DNA of 64,000 bases from Arthrobacter glacialis (GCF_002909445.1 NZ_PPXC01000001.1:372001-436000), one strand, 5' to 3'. Shown: positions 42,554 to 51,606, numbered from the stretch's first letter. Numbers and translations: made by a program. Notes: generated by a model from the letters alone, not told the origin.

Positions 42554-43543
42554 TCAGCGGAACGGAATCTCGCTGTAGGTGACCTTGACATCATGCAGGC
42601 CATGGAATCCAAGCAGCTGCTTCAGGCTCTCTACAGCAGCCAAACTGTAGGGAGAGGGGCCGACGCGAATCTCCTGAATGGGTAGCGTGCCCGGCTTGGT
42701 GGCGTACCGGTGGTCCGAATCGTCCTCGCTCGGGGCCGTCAATTTAATGTAGGGCATGATGCCATAGGGTCCGGGCCTGTGGCACACAAACTTCCAATCA
42801 GGGGCCAGCCACACCACAACCCTTTCTTCCTTTTCGTCCAGAAAACCGGCGTTCTTGATGAGGTGCAACGACTCATTCATCAGGTAAAGCTGCATCCAGA
42901 AACCGATAGAACTCTTGCCATCGGTCGCTGCCTCTGCAGACTGACGGAGACGGGCGAATATTTCCGAAATTAGATCCTTCTGCTGGCTTTGGTCGTACAC
43001 AACCGGCTTCCAGCCGCTGTTCTCGACACGTTCGGTATCCGGGTCATTGATCACAATGGGGGACCCATCAGGGTGCAATGCAACATTGCCTTCCGCGTCC
43101 GAGTCATACATGTTCTCGTAGTAGTCGCTTGGGGGATACGGATGCTCAGTCACCTCTATGCCGTCTTTGGGCACCGTTGGAATCATCGGGACCAGAGGGA
43201 CTCTTTTGTCGAAACCGACTGCGAAACTCACCTGGTGCCGACCGTAGTTCCGCCACAAGGTGAGGCTGTCAGGGTCTGTGGAGCCCGAAAGGACGAAGGC
43301 GTCCTTCGTCCTGGAGTCCTCCTTGGGTATGTGCTGTTCAAGCAGTTGGGCGACTGGCTCGGGCAGCGTTTCTCGCTGTTCATCGAAGTGCTTTCGAAGC
43401 TCTTTGTTACCGCTCAGCAGCTCATCCACGTCGTTCATGAAGGCGGCCGAGCTGGCCCACAGCTCATTGTTGGTGATGATGTTCATCAAGGCAGCGCCGT
43501 CGGTGTAATGCCAGACGAGGTTCGAGTTTTCGTTATCTCCCAT
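42554..43543 (-). CDS. DUF2971 domain protein
   Basis: The protein has 329 residues. The N terminus LVWHYTDGAALMNIITNNELWASSAAFMNDVDE is the family signature, followed by FVLSGSTDPDSLTLWRNYGRHQVSFAVGFD. DUF2971 genes are common in mobile islands and beside defence genes, and their activity is unknown. The C-terminal half includes EERVVVWLAPDWKFVCHRPGPYGIMPYI. The gene is monocistronic, with no strong ribosome site at this ATG. Confidence 0.8.
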   Translation of the reverse strand: MGDNENSNLVWHYTDGAALMNIITNNELWASSAAFMNDVDELLSGNKELRKHFDEQRETLPEPVAQLLEQHIPKEDSRTKDAFVLSGSTDPDSLTLWRNYGRHQVSFAVGFDKRVPLVPMIPTVPKDGIEVTEHPYPPSDYYENMYDSDAEGNVALHPDGSPIVINDPDTERVENSGWKPVVYDQSQQKDLISEIFARLRQSAEAATDGKSSIGFWMQLYLMNESLHLIKNAGFLDEKEERVVVWLAPDWKFVCHRPGPYGIMPYIKLTAPSEDDSDHRYATKPGTLPIQEIRVGPSPYSLAAVESLKQLLGFHGLHDVKVTYSEIPFR

Positions 43544-43695
43544 GGAGGGAGCTTATGCGAACAAGGAGGGGTGCTTGCTTCTCAGGCCCGCAAGCGTCTA
43601 GTGGGCGCAATCTGAGGATGATGCACGCTAGGGTTTTGCTTGTTCCGGGCAACACCTGCGCTTGCAAATGAAAAGCACTCTTGAAGGGGATTTTG

Positions 43696-44040
43696 GTGGC
43701 CGCTGCCTTTTGGGCCTTGATACTGCTGGGACTGGTTGTCGGGGTTGCCGGAATCAGAAGCTGCCACGCGGTTCCCCGGCATTGGCCTCAAGTTGAGGGG
43801 CTGTGGCTTGGGCCAAGGCTGGAATTTTCGTCAGACAAACATCAGTACACAGATGAAAATCAACGGCTGCATTACCGTGAGTCCCAGGTAAAAGTCATGT
43901 GGCGCCTAGGGAATGGCACGCGCTGCCGAGTCGCCTACTACCCCAGTGATTCATCAATTTCACGCCCAGCTCAGCTCAGCTCAGAGTTGGTGGGTGCTTC
44001 CTCCTTGGATCAGCGGCTCTCTACGTTGTTGCCGGAGTAG
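43696..44040 (+). CDS. Small membrane-anchored protein, DUF3592-like
   Basis: The GTG start at 43696 has AAGGGG 6 bases upstream; a TTG at 43681 would lie before this site. The 114 residues begin with one hydrophobic helix (FWALILLGLVVGVAGI), then a beta-rich outer part with HWPQVEGLWLG, VKVMWRLGNGTRCRVAYYPSD and SLDQRLSTLLPE. This pattern fits DUF3592-type proteins, but the match is by eye. Its role in the element is unknown. Confidence 0.5.
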   Translation: MAAAFWALILLGLVVGVAGIRSCHAVPRHWPQVEGLWLGPRLEFSSDKHQYTDENQRLHYRESQVKVMWRLGNGTRCRVAYYPSDSSISRPAQLSSELVGASSLDQRLSTLLPE

Positions 44041-44183
44041 TTTTTCTGAAACTGAGGATTTGATCCACCGGTACGAGCGGCCATGGCATATTCACAGGCC
44101 AATGCCAGGAGTTGCCGTATTTGACAGCACGACCTGCTGACCGTGCGAACAAGCTGGTCATGCTGGCTCCCTTTCTAGTCCTT

Positions 44184-45194
44184 CTACCATTCGCAGAGGG
44201 CATCGGAAAGGGCCGCCAGCACAACCTGCAGGTCGGCGTTGACGCTGGCGTAGCTGTGACCCGGGGAGGTGGACTCAATGAGCCCGTACATCGGCAGGCT
44301 TTGTCCAAGCCCTGTCAGGTGTCCTGGGATGGAGTAATGCATGCACCGGTTGCGTAGGGGGCGGAGCGACCCAATGCGAGTCGATTCCGGTGAGTCAAGC
44401 GCGTCACCAATCCCACGCATACTCGCATTGTTCGCGAGGTGCGGATACTTGCGACGAACTTCATCCAGTGAGCTGAGGGCGTGCGAAGCGGTGACAAACT
44501 GGACGCGGAATACCGGATTACTGAAAGGCCCTTCCACCGGTTTGAAGACATATAGACAACTGTTGACGGAGCCCTCGATGAAGCAGAGGATGTCCTTTAG
44601 CGCGAGTGGGAATTCATGCTCGAACCGGTTCTTGAAGTAGGTGGTCCGGTCAATACTCATGGACGTTGGTGGGGCACCCCACTCATTCACGGGCAGCACT
44701 GAGTATTCGGGCTCATGCCCGAATCCAAGAAGTATGACTGCCGCCGCCTCACCGACTCCTGTGCCAAAGCCGGTGGCATGCTCTTTTGAGGTCGAGTGAT
44801 CGGCACCGAACTGGCTTGCATGCTGGAACTGAGCCGAACGGGTGGTGGTAAATACTCGGCCGTCTCTGGCCTCAAGCTCGAAATGACGGCCAATAGCCTG
44901 CGCACGGCTGTGTTCTTGGTCTATGCGTTCAAAGTCCTGAAACACTCCGTCGTACAGCTTTTGATTGTCATCAAGCAACTTGACTGTGTGTCTTGCCCCT
45001 TCAATCTCTGCACCAAACTTCAGCTTGATTGCCTTGGCCGGGACGACGCGCTTTCTACTCAGCATGTCCATCCCTTCATGAACAATCCGGGCCATGTGGG
45101 GAGCTAGGGCATGGCCCAAGGTCCCCCGCCAGTCCTCTTCGGTATCCGTGGCATGAGCAAGCGAAACTAACCAGTTAACGTCGTCTCGAAGCAT
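44184..45194 (-). CDS. Unknown protein with HEPN-like RN-x3-H motif
   Basis: The protein has 336 residues, is soluble and has no signal peptide. Near the C terminus, LRPLRNRCMHYSIPGH carries R281-N-x3-H286, the form of the catalytic motif in HEPN ribonucleases, within a helical stretch. The rest (KLKFGAEIEGARHTVKLLDDNQKLYDG; GVGEAAAVILLGFG) matches nothing I recognise. The HEPN idea rests on one short motif. The gene is alone, next to a 2.1-kb non-coding stretch. Confidence 0.6.
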   Translation of the reverse strand: MLRDDVNWLVSLAHATDTEEDWRGTLGHALAPHMARIVHEGMDMLSRKRVVPAKAIKLKFGAEIEGARHTVKLLDDNQKLYDGVFQDFERIDQEHSRAQAIGRHFELEARDGRVFTTTRSAQFQHASQFGADHSTSKEHATGFGTGVGEAAAVILLGFGHEPEYSVLPVNEWGAPPTSMSIDRTTYFKNRFEHEFPLALKDILCFIEGSVNSCLYVFKPVEGPFSNPVFRVQFVTASHALSSLDEVRRKYPHLANNASMRGIGDALDSPESTRIGSLRPLRNRCMHYSIPGHLTGLGQSLPMYGLIESTSPGHSYASVNADLQVVLAALSDALCEW

Positions 45195-45499
45195 CCGTAT
45201 GTCTAAGGATGACCAGTCCTGTCGGGCTGTGGTTTCGCTTTCTTGCCGCTCATGATTCCGACGTTAGTGCATGGGTATGCAATGGTGCGGCTTGAGTAGT
45301 CAATTTCCACGCTGTATGTCCTTGGCGCGTGTTATCTGATCATGAGTGCAGGGTCGAAATACTCGTTCAACTCATGAGTTGCTGCAAACATCGGCGAACA
45401 GGTTGCCGGTGCGTCCCGACATTTCATCCCTCGAATTGGCCTATTGCGAGGCCCTGCTGGTATTCATGACTAATGGCTGACAGCAGCGACTCGCTCACT

Positions 45500-45920
45500 C
45501 CGCCAGCAGCAGGGCCACAGGCAGCGAGGCCGCGGCGATGCAGCCCAAGGCAACGGCTAGGCCAACACCTGCAGGGCCACGGACAGCACGGCCACCAACG
45601 AATTTCGGAACCAGCTCCACCAGACCCGGGTGGCAACTAGGCCAACGAGCCGCGGCCACCAGCTCGGCCAGCTCGGCCAGCTCGGCTAAGCCAAGGCGAC
45701 GGATCGGCCAACGGCAACTCGGCCACCAGATCCACCAGACCGCGGCGAAAGCTCGACCACCTGCACCAGCTCGGTTACCGGCTCCACGAGTCCACGGCGA
45801 CGGCCACGAGCTCCAGCTCGGCCAGATCGACCAAGCCACGGCGCCGGCTCGACCATCGGCCACCAGCCCCACAACGGCAACGGACATGGCTCGGCCACGG
45901 CGACCGCGACTAGGGTGGCT
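45500..45920. repeat. Low-complexity CGGCCA-rich patch 4
   Basis: About 400 bases built from a few words (CTCGGCCA, CCACGG, CGACCA, CCAG), for instance AGCTCGGCCAGCTCGGCCAG at 45660. CTAG occurs three times here (AACGGCTAGGCC, CAACTAGGCC, GCGACTAGGG). Frames on either strand give Pro/Ala/Arg or Trp/Ala/Val-rich nonsense. Confidence 0.6.
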
Positions 45921-45987
45921 CGTGACGGCAGCGTGACGACACATTTTTCGATACCGACACCACATAACCGCTGGTCAGAGCCACATC

Positions 45988-46048
45988 ATGACACAATGAC
46001 GGCGATGACAGCATATCCGAGAAACTATCTGAACTAGGCCCCAATGAC
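45988..46048. repeat. Cluster of ATGAC motifs
   Basis: ATGAC occurs at 45988, 45996, 46005 and 46044. It is the complement of the GTCAT motif repeated in the 46.6-47.0 kb duplication, with similar 8-9 base spacing. Confidence 0.4.
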
Positions 46049-46599
46049 GCTTAGCCCGTTCAGCTGTGGCACCTCCCGCCGATCGACCCGGACGCCGAGG
46101 CCCTCCCGTTGCCCCTGTGTACCCCTTCAAAGCAGCCAACGACGGAACGCGAGGAAAAGTAACCTCAAAAGCAAAGTTGACGCTCTCCGTTGGCTCCAAA
46201 AGTTCTGGGCGCTTGCGTTTTGAACTGATCGTCACCTAAGCTTGTGCACATTGCCGAACCAAGTTCGGCTTGTTTGTCATGCCCAAAAAGGAAAGAAGAG
46301 AAGCGCGCTGATTCTCACCAATCATCCTGCATACCTCTAGATCCGGGCACATTCCCTTTTTTCGCCAGAATCCGGTCAATTCCTGCACCGTTCGACGCGG
46401 CAGGATTCCTACCCAGGCGACCGCCTGACTTGGGAAATGTTCCTTTTTTTGTAGGTGACCGGGGGGATATTTCCAGCTTGGCGCGGGGTGGATCGGGGGA
46501 CTTGAATCAGAAAAACGACCCCCTCTCCCTGAACCAAGGCCAGTCGAGTTGACTCATACTTTCAGCAGACAGCAATTACACAAGTGGCGACTGAACCAT

Positions 46600-46788
46600 G
46601 GCGGCATCGCCTGTTCTTCTTTAGAGAGTTTCTCTGATGTGTCGTCATTGCTGTCATGCGGTCATATTCTTGCCCTGACCTGCGGTTATGCTGTGACGGC
46701 TCCTTGGGGTCGCTGTCATTGTCCCGCCATTCTGCTGTCATGTTCTGCCAGCGGCGGCCAGGGGAACTGCTCGGCCAACAGCGACGGC
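46600..46788. repeat. Tandem duplication, copy 1 (GTCAT-rich)
   Basis: A 189-base unit repeated at 46818-47008 with one substitution and a 2-base insertion. GTCAT occurs at 46644, 46653, 46661, 46715 and 46737, three times as GCTGTCAT. The 3' part (CAGCGGCGGCCAGGGGAACT) merges into a CGGCCA-type patch. Confidence 0.9.
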
Positions 46789-46817
46789 ACCGGATCGGGC
46801 ATGGCCACCAGGGCAAC

Positions 46818-47008
46818 GGCGGCATCGCCTGTTCTTCTTTAGAGAGTTTCTCTGATGTGTCGTCATTGCTGTCATGGGGTCATATTCTTGCCCTGACCTG
46901 CGGTTATGCTGTGACGGCTCCTTGGGGTCGCTGTCATTGTCCCGCCATTCTGCTGTCATGTGTTCTGCCAGCGGCGGCCAGGGGAACTGCTCGGCCAACA
47001 GCGACGGC
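46818..47008. repeat. Tandem duplication, copy 2 (GTCAT-rich)
   Basis: A 191-base copy of 46600-46788, separated by a 29-base spacer (CACCGGATCGGGC type). A variant of that spacer occurs again at about 47123. The two copies are nearly identical, so the duplication is recent or maintained. Confidence 0.9.
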
Positions 47009-47312
47009 CCGGGGACTGCTTGACCAGCCCCAGCTCGACCGACAGTCAACGGCCGTGGCAGGTAGCGGAGGCAATTCGGGCACGGCCACCAAGGTGGGGA
47101 CATCTCGGCCGACGGCGAAAGCACCGGATCGGGCCTTGGCCGCCAGGGCCAACGTTTCTCAGCACATGCCCGGAACGCAGCCAACGGCAACCAGCCCGAC
47201 TAGGGCGACCACCCGGTCGCCCTAGCACTTTTCGTTCTGCACTGGGGGAGTTTCCCTTACTCGCCATCATCGCAAGGCAACTTGGAGGAGGATTTCCAAC
47301 GGCGTTGGTTGT

Positions 47313-48179
47313 CTACGAATGTTCTATTTTTGGGAACTCAAGACGATTTATAGCCGTTCGGCGCTGTTTGTCCGAGACGAGTGTGTAGATCTGTGTAGTC
47401 GCCAGAGTCTGGTGTCGCATGAGTTCTTGAACGATACGGATGTCCGTTCCTTGATCGAGGAGGGTCGTTGCATACCAGTGCCGTAGTTGGTGTGGGGTTG
47501 CGTGGACCCCGGCACGCTCCATGGCTCGTTTGATTGAAATGCTAATGGCATATGGCTGGACAGGTTCGTTCTTATAGATGGGGCTCGGAAACCAGTATCC
47601 AAATTGCGGCCAATTTTCCATGGCCAACATCAGCTCGGGAGCGATTGGAAGTTGGTGCGTTCGGCTCCCTTTCCCTGTGACAGTCAGGGTGGCGCTGTAC
47701 CTGTCTACGTCCTCGCCGCGGAACTTTGCGATCTCATGAACTCGAAGCCCGGCGAATGCTGCCAGCAAGATCTGCATCCTAGTATTCATCCGCTTGGTTG
47801 ATCCAAGCGTTCTGCTCAGTTGCTCGGTGCTGATTGGGCGAGGCGTTGCGAGTTTGCGTTTCGGGGACGGGACCTTCTGAGTCGGGTCGTCGATTCGCTG
47901 TTCAGAACGTATCAACCATGTGAAGTAGGCCTTGAGAGCCACGAAGTATGTAGATTTCGTCACTGTGGTTATGTCAGTTCGCGATAGGAAAGAGATGATG
48001 CGCTTCGAATCAAGCTCCTTGGGGCTAATACCAGAGCGTTGCACTAGGGCTGTCAGTATTCCCGCCCTCTCCTTGATTGTTCTCTCGGACAAGCCTTGAG
48101 CATTTTGCCAGCGTCGCCAATCTTGAAGCGTCTCTGAAAGGTCAAGGGTTAGCCTTGCAGCGCTTGTAATCGTCGTCAT
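47313..48179 (-). CDS. Tyrosine recombinase, intact (XerC/D-like)
   Basis: The protein has 288 residues, the size of Xer-type recombinases. Catalytic residues are present: R146 (AGLRVHE), K170 (VTGKGSRTHQLPI), H230/R233 (HQLRHWYATTL), H256 (LMRHQTLATTQ) and Y265. An N-terminal SAM-like core-binding domain is at about 15-95. It is the last gene of a leftward operon, 8 bases after the AAA+ gene. It may resolve multimers of the excised circle or act on the repeats next to it. It is different from the integrase at the tRNA end. Confidence 0.9.
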   Translation of the reverse strand: MTTITSAARLTLDLSETLQDWRRWQNAQGLSERTIKERAGILTALVQRSGISPKELDSKRIISFLSRTDITTVTKSTYFVALKAYFTWLIRSEQRIDDPTQKVPSPKRKLATPRPISTEQLSRTLGSTKRMNTRMQILLAAFAGLRVHEIAKFRGEDVDRYSATLTVTGKGSRTHQLPIAPELMLAMENWPQFGYWFPSPIYKNEPVQPYAISISIKRAMERAGVHATPHQLRHWYATTLLDQGTDIRIVQELMRHQTLATTQIYTLVSDKQRRTAINRLEFPKIEHS

Positions 48180-48187
48180 ATTGGTTC

Positions 48188-49858
48188 TTAGTCCTTGTCA
48201 AATAATTCAGTTGGTTCGTTACAGGTGGGGTGAACTCTGACGCCCTGGGCTACATGTGAGGGGTGGAGTTGTTCGAAGCACGACTGGCACAACGGAATCT
48301 CAGCCTTGCTGAGCGTGTACCGCCTGGACGTTGATGTTCGATGGGTAGTCACAGTGATGCCCACGCTCTTTAGTGCAATCGTGTTTCTCTTCAGGGAACC
48401 ACCTGCCGCCCCAGGAGTCTTGGGCCAGTTCTGGGGGCGCGGGCTAGGCGAGATCTTTTCGAGAAGTTCTGTTGTTGTGCCTGTCCAAGCTCCGCATTCT
48501 TCAACGAGGTCACGGATTGCGGATGCAAATAGATTCCCTTCGATAACGTCGAGTGCTGCCGACTCGGTTCTAATCAAGTAGTCCGATAGCGTTTGCCACT
48601 CGGTGACTTGGTCAATTGCCGCCAAGACACGTGCAAAGTCAGCCATTCGTGGCATCTTTTCCAGTTGCACGCTCGGCAATACTCTCAATACGGCGGAAAG
48701 TAGATCTAGGATTACCCCATGGGTAGACTGACGGATTGAATCAAACTCAGCCTTAACTTCCTTTTCTGTTCTCCGTCCGCTCTCAGGAATCGGTTCTAGG
48801 TCAACCTTCAATAGTCTGTCGCTAACATCTCCTTGCAGAGAGCCAGGATCGATGGTTGTCAACGCAATAACTCGTCTGAAATGTAGAACTGTAACATCTG
48901 AATCGCTGTAGTTTTCCCGCTTGATGTACCCGTCGCCCGTTACCGCCTTGCACAATGCGTCCTGAAATGAAGGCTTCAGGCTAGATACGTTGTCCAATCC
49001 GATGACCGGCGCATTGTATGCATTGGTCGCCCAGTCATCCGCCTTATCCGGCACGTTCTGACTTGGTACGGGCGAAGGGCTGATCAACGTGATTAGCGTG
49101 TTCATTGCAGTTGTCTTAGCCGTCCCCTGCTGGCCGTACAGCCCAAGTATCGGGTGTGGAATGTCAGTAATGCAGGCAGCTACCAGCCAACCAACTAGCA
49201 GGCGGAATCCGCTTTCGGATACATTCAAGAGGTTTCGAAAGCCTTCCAGGTTTCCACCTCGCGCCGGGCGTGGCATAGGCGACATTAGACCTGTCCGACG
49301 AAAGAGTACGGGAGAGGTGTCTATTATTTTCCAGCCCTCAGGAGTGATCGCTATCGCCTCCCCATTTGGCGTGCCCAAGTCGATGTAGTGGGTACCCGCT
49401 TGGTCTGCTGCGAATCGCAAAAACACGGGCTCCTCGGGAGCTATCATCGCGTCTCCTTCCAGGACCATCATCATTTCCTGTATCGCTGATGACGATGCTG
49501 TGCGCCCTTTTTGCGAGTAGTAGAGAGTAGACAGTTGATTACGGAGACCACCTGCCGTTCCCTTGATTGGCATAGCGATTCCGGGAAGATCATGCCTGAC
49601 GGCGTAAATCTTGCCCTCCGTGCTTTTTACCATTCGGTAGAGTTTCTTGGCCATTTCAACGAGTTCAGCGGACTGGGTAGGAGCCCTCCTCTGATTTGGC
49701 CGACTAGTGGCGCCCATGGCGCGGTCTGCCGCGGGCGGCTCATGTTGTGCGGGCTGAATATAGGGATCATCCAAGATCGAGGCATCATCCGGGATGGGAC
49801 CGTCTAGTTCTTCGTCGTGGGGAATCGGGACCAAAGAGTATGGCGGGTTCTCACTCAT
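48188..49858 (-). CDS. AAA+/helicase-like ATPase of the element's replication operon
   Basis: The protein has 556 residues. The ATP site is LGLYGQQGTAKTTAMNTL (Walker A about 242-249), Walker B VIGLDNVSS (285-292), then RVIALTTIDPG as sensor and SDRLLKVDL as arginine-finger region, as in helicases of primase-helicase proteins carried by actinobacterial mobile elements. A zinc-binding pair CQSC and a later Cys lie near the C terminus. No primase domain is seen. The start overlaps the next gene upstream by 8 bases. It probably unwinds or loads at the element's origin. Confidence 0.75.
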   Translation of the reverse strand: MSENPPYSLVPIPHDEELDGPIPDDASILDDPYIQPAQHEPPAADRAMGATSRPNQRRAPTQSAELVEMAKKLYRMVKSTEGKIYAVRHDLPGIAMPIKGTAGGLRNQLSTLYYSQKGRTASSSAIQEMMMVLEGDAMIAPEEPVFLRFAADQAGTHYIDLGTPNGEAIAITPEGWKIIDTSPVLFRRTGLMSPMPRPARGGNLEGFRNLLNVSESGFRLLVGWLVAACITDIPHPILGLYGQQGTAKTTAMNTLITLISPSPVPSQNVPDKADDWATNAYNAPVIGLDNVSSLKPSFQDALCKAVTGDGYIKRENYSDSDVTVLHFRRVIALTTIDPGSLQGDVSDRLLKVDLEPIPESGRRTEKEVKAEFDSIRQSTHGVILDLLSAVLRVLPSVQLEKMPRMADFARVLAAIDQVTEWQTLSDYLIRTESAALDVIEGNLFASAIRDLVEECGAWTGTTTELLEKISPSPRPQNWPKTPGAAGGSLKRNTIALKSVGITVTTHRTSTSRRYTLSKAEIPLCQSCFEQLHPSHVAQGVRVHPTCNEPTELFDKD

Positions 49859-50570
49859 TTCGTGGACCGATCAGGTAGTAGGCGTGAAGTTGAGCAAGGT
49901 AGGAAATTTGTTCTGGGCCTGTCATCCTGGCCGCCCTTTTGGCTATCCTGTAGCGGTCATAGCCAGTGATCGGCAGAGTCAACGCAAGGAGACCGACCAT
50001 TTCACTGGCGAGACTAAATGTTTCGTGGTCGCGCAGATGATGGATCCCCGCTGGGTCAAGTGCTGTTTCAGAGGCCAGGAGTGGACGCACAAGGCAGGAG
50101 ATCTGGTTTTTCCCCATATTCAGGGGTGAGATTGGACGGAATCCCATGACGAACAATTCGCCAATGAAGGCCATTTTCAGGTGAACCGGGCTCATTCGGT
50201 GCGGGCGAATTTCCCGCACCTTAGGATCGCCTTGAGCGTGGAGGTGGACACTGACTTTCAAGAGTTTCGAGCTAGCGGAATCACGCACAGCAAAAGCAGG
50301 AATCACGCTGGTGTCCTCGGGGTCTAAGTAGCTCAACACATCATTGGTCGTCAACACTGAGGGGCGATCCTTGAGTAATGAGCGGAGAGTTGTTCCACCG
50401 CAAGGAACGGATGATGTATTCATCGTCGGTTCCGCCAATCGGCCTGAAGCTCGACCCAAGCCCACATGCCGAGAAAGACTGTCAGGGTGATATGCATAAT
50501 GAGCATTCCTATTCACTCCCAATAGTCGAGTCAGCAGCGCTGGTGCTATGGCTGTCTTGCTCTTGGGCAA
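49851..50570 (-). CDS. Unknown protein of the element's replication operon
   Basis: Up to 239 residues and basic; no family recognised. The stretch HMSPVHLKMAFIGELFVMGFRPISPL and the helical C terminus (RYRIAKRAARMTGPEQISYLAQLHAYYLIG) are the best ordered parts. The start is uncertain: the longest frame overlaps the preceding gene by 62 bases, while GTG at 50516 or ATG at 50423 would reduce this. Its position just before the ATPase suggests a replication or partition helper. Confidence 0.55.
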   Translation of the reverse strand: MPKSKTAIAPALLTRLLGVNRNAHYAYHPDSLSRHVGLGRASGRLAEPTMNTSSVPCGGTTLRSLLKDRPSVLTTNDVLSYLDPEDTSVIPAFAVRDSASSKLLKVSVHLHAQGDPKVREIRPHRMSPVHLKMAFIGELFVMGFRPISPLNMGKNQISCLVRPLLASETALDPAGIHHLRDHETFSLASEMVGLLALTLPITGYDRYRIAKRAARMTGPEQISYLAQLHAYYLIGPRNE

Positions 50571-51237
50571 GGATGACTACGGCTCGGCTGATGGCATCCG
50601 CGATTGCTGAGACGCCGGTCAGAGACAGGTCATACTGGTCAATATTGACGGAACAAGTGACAGGGGTGCGGCTCGTTGAATCGGGGGTGAAGTAATCCGA
50701 TTGGCTAAGCCAAACTGCACCATCGTTTGAAGAAGAATTCTCCAGTAGGTCCACTTCGTAGTGCCGCGCAACGGCATTTTTTTCCACGGGGGAGGTCACA
50801 AAAGACCATGCCCGGTCCGCAACGCTCGTAACTCTGGTGGCCCACGCGGGTTTGGCAGGTAGCTCGACTCCGATGGCGTCGGCGTGGAATCCTTGGCCCA
50901 CAGCTTCCCAATCCGACTCAACCATGAATCCGATGGAGTGCACTGCGTTTCTGATGCCAGACAGTGATTCATCCAGATCCACCAGGCTTGCAAATTTCAG
51001 TGTCTGGATACCATTGGCCGACGAGATCTCCACAGTCCACCAATCGGCAGTGACTCCCGCAACTGTCCGGGATACCGACTGCGCGAATACCGTAGCCAAC
51101 TCGTCGCCGCTGGCCATGGACGACGGTTGCGGGGCAGAACAGAAATAGCACTTATCTGTCGGTGCATTCTCCCAAGTGCTCGGCCAGATGAAATCATGCA
51201 CTCCAGTGCCGCTGCCGGGGCATTCGATCGCGGTCAC
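50509..51237 (-). CDS. Unknown zinc-finger-like protein of the replication operon
   Basis: The protein has 242 residues. The N terminus has CPGSG and CYFC (residues 6 and about 30), a possible zinc knuckle. The rest looks like an alpha/beta domain (ADWWTVEISSANGIQTLKFASLVDLDE) with a Ser-rich acidic tail. It begins with ATGA overlapping the excisionase-like gene. No known function. Confidence 0.6.
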   Translation of the reverse strand: MTAIECPGSGTGVHDFIWPSTWENAPTDKCYFCSAPQPSSMASGDELATVFAQSVSRTVAGVTADWWTVEISSANGIQTLKFASLVDLDESLSGIRNAVHSIGFMVESDWEAVGQGFHADAIGVELPAKPAWATRVTSVADRAWSFVTSPVEKNAVARHYEVDLLENSSSNDGAVWLSQSDYFTPDSTSRTPVTCSVNIDQYDLSLTGVSAIADAISRAVVILAQEQDSHSTSAADSTIGSE

Positions 51238-51458
51238 TTGGTAACTCGAGTGTCAGTGCGAGAAAAGGAATTTGCATCGAGATAGTCCTGAACGTCACTA
51301 AGCCTGTAGAGAACTTTTCGGCCCACTTTGACGAAGTTGACGCCGCCGCCGTTGTACCTCAGGTTTGCCAGCGCTGCCGGGGTGGTGTGTAGCAGGTCAG
51401 CAGTCTGCTGCGGTGTGAGCACTTCAAGATCTGTGCCCGTGTATGGAGATGCAGTCAT
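51234..51458 (-). CDS. Excisionase-like helix-turn-helix protein
   Basis: The start is ATG at 51458, 9 bases after GAGGAA; a GTG at 51467 would touch the ribosome site. The 74 residues hold a MerR/excisionase-type wing-helix: LTPQQTADLLHTTPAALANLRYNGGGVNFVKVGRKVLYRLSDVQDYL. Such proteins guide the integrase during excision or act as repressors. It opens the leftward five-gene operon and is divergent from the XRE-like regulator. Confidence 0.85.
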   Translation of the reverse strand: MTASPYTGTDLEVLTPQQTADLLHTTPAALANLRYNGGGVNFVKVGRKVLYRLSDVQDYLDANSFSRTDTRVTK

Positions 51459-51466
51459 CTCATTCA

Positions 51467-51606
51467 CTTCCTCAAGTAGATTATTAGTCGAGTTTCAATA
51501 ACACTGTAAATTATTGAGGAAGCACTCAAGGTCTGTCAAGTCAACATTTAGCCTTATTTCCGTACTTAAAACACCTTGATGCTGCATGAGTCTCAGACTG
51601 TCAAGT
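51467..51606. promoter_or_regulatory. Divergent control region of the element
   Basis: CTTCCTCAA (51467-51475) is inverted as TTGAGGAAG (51514-51522), and CTGTCAAGT occurs directly repeated at 51533 and 51598. TACTAT at 51622-51627 could be a -10 box for a nearly leaderless transcript starting at the GTG of the regulator. These are likely operator sites of the element's switch. Confidence 0.5.

Larger units (their letters stand above)
45195..47312. other. 2.1-kb stretch without convincing genes
   Basis: Open frames here are short, overlap on both strands and lack family motifs or ribosome sites. The stretch holds a CGGCCA-rich low-complexity patch (45500-45920), a cluster of ATGAC motifs (45988-46048), a 190-base tandem duplication (46600-47008) and another low-complexity patch (47009-47225). 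It lies directly after the recombinase gene that ends the leftward replication operon. It could be an origin or recombination region. Confidence 0.55.

Noticed and set aside
45495-45965. Long overlapping frames on both strands in the CGGCCA-rich patch
   Set aside because: Translations are Pro/Ala/Arg- or Trp/Ala/Val-rich and reflect the repeated DNA words; no start signals.
46244-46842. Two plus-strand frames of about 100 residues
   Set aside because: The second runs into the tandem duplication, so its sequence is repeated by the DNA repeat; neither has a ribosome site or motif.
46600-47008. Possibility of a CRISPR array
   Set aside because: Only two long units with an internal short motif at irregular spacing, no uniform repeats and spacers, and no cas genes in the window.
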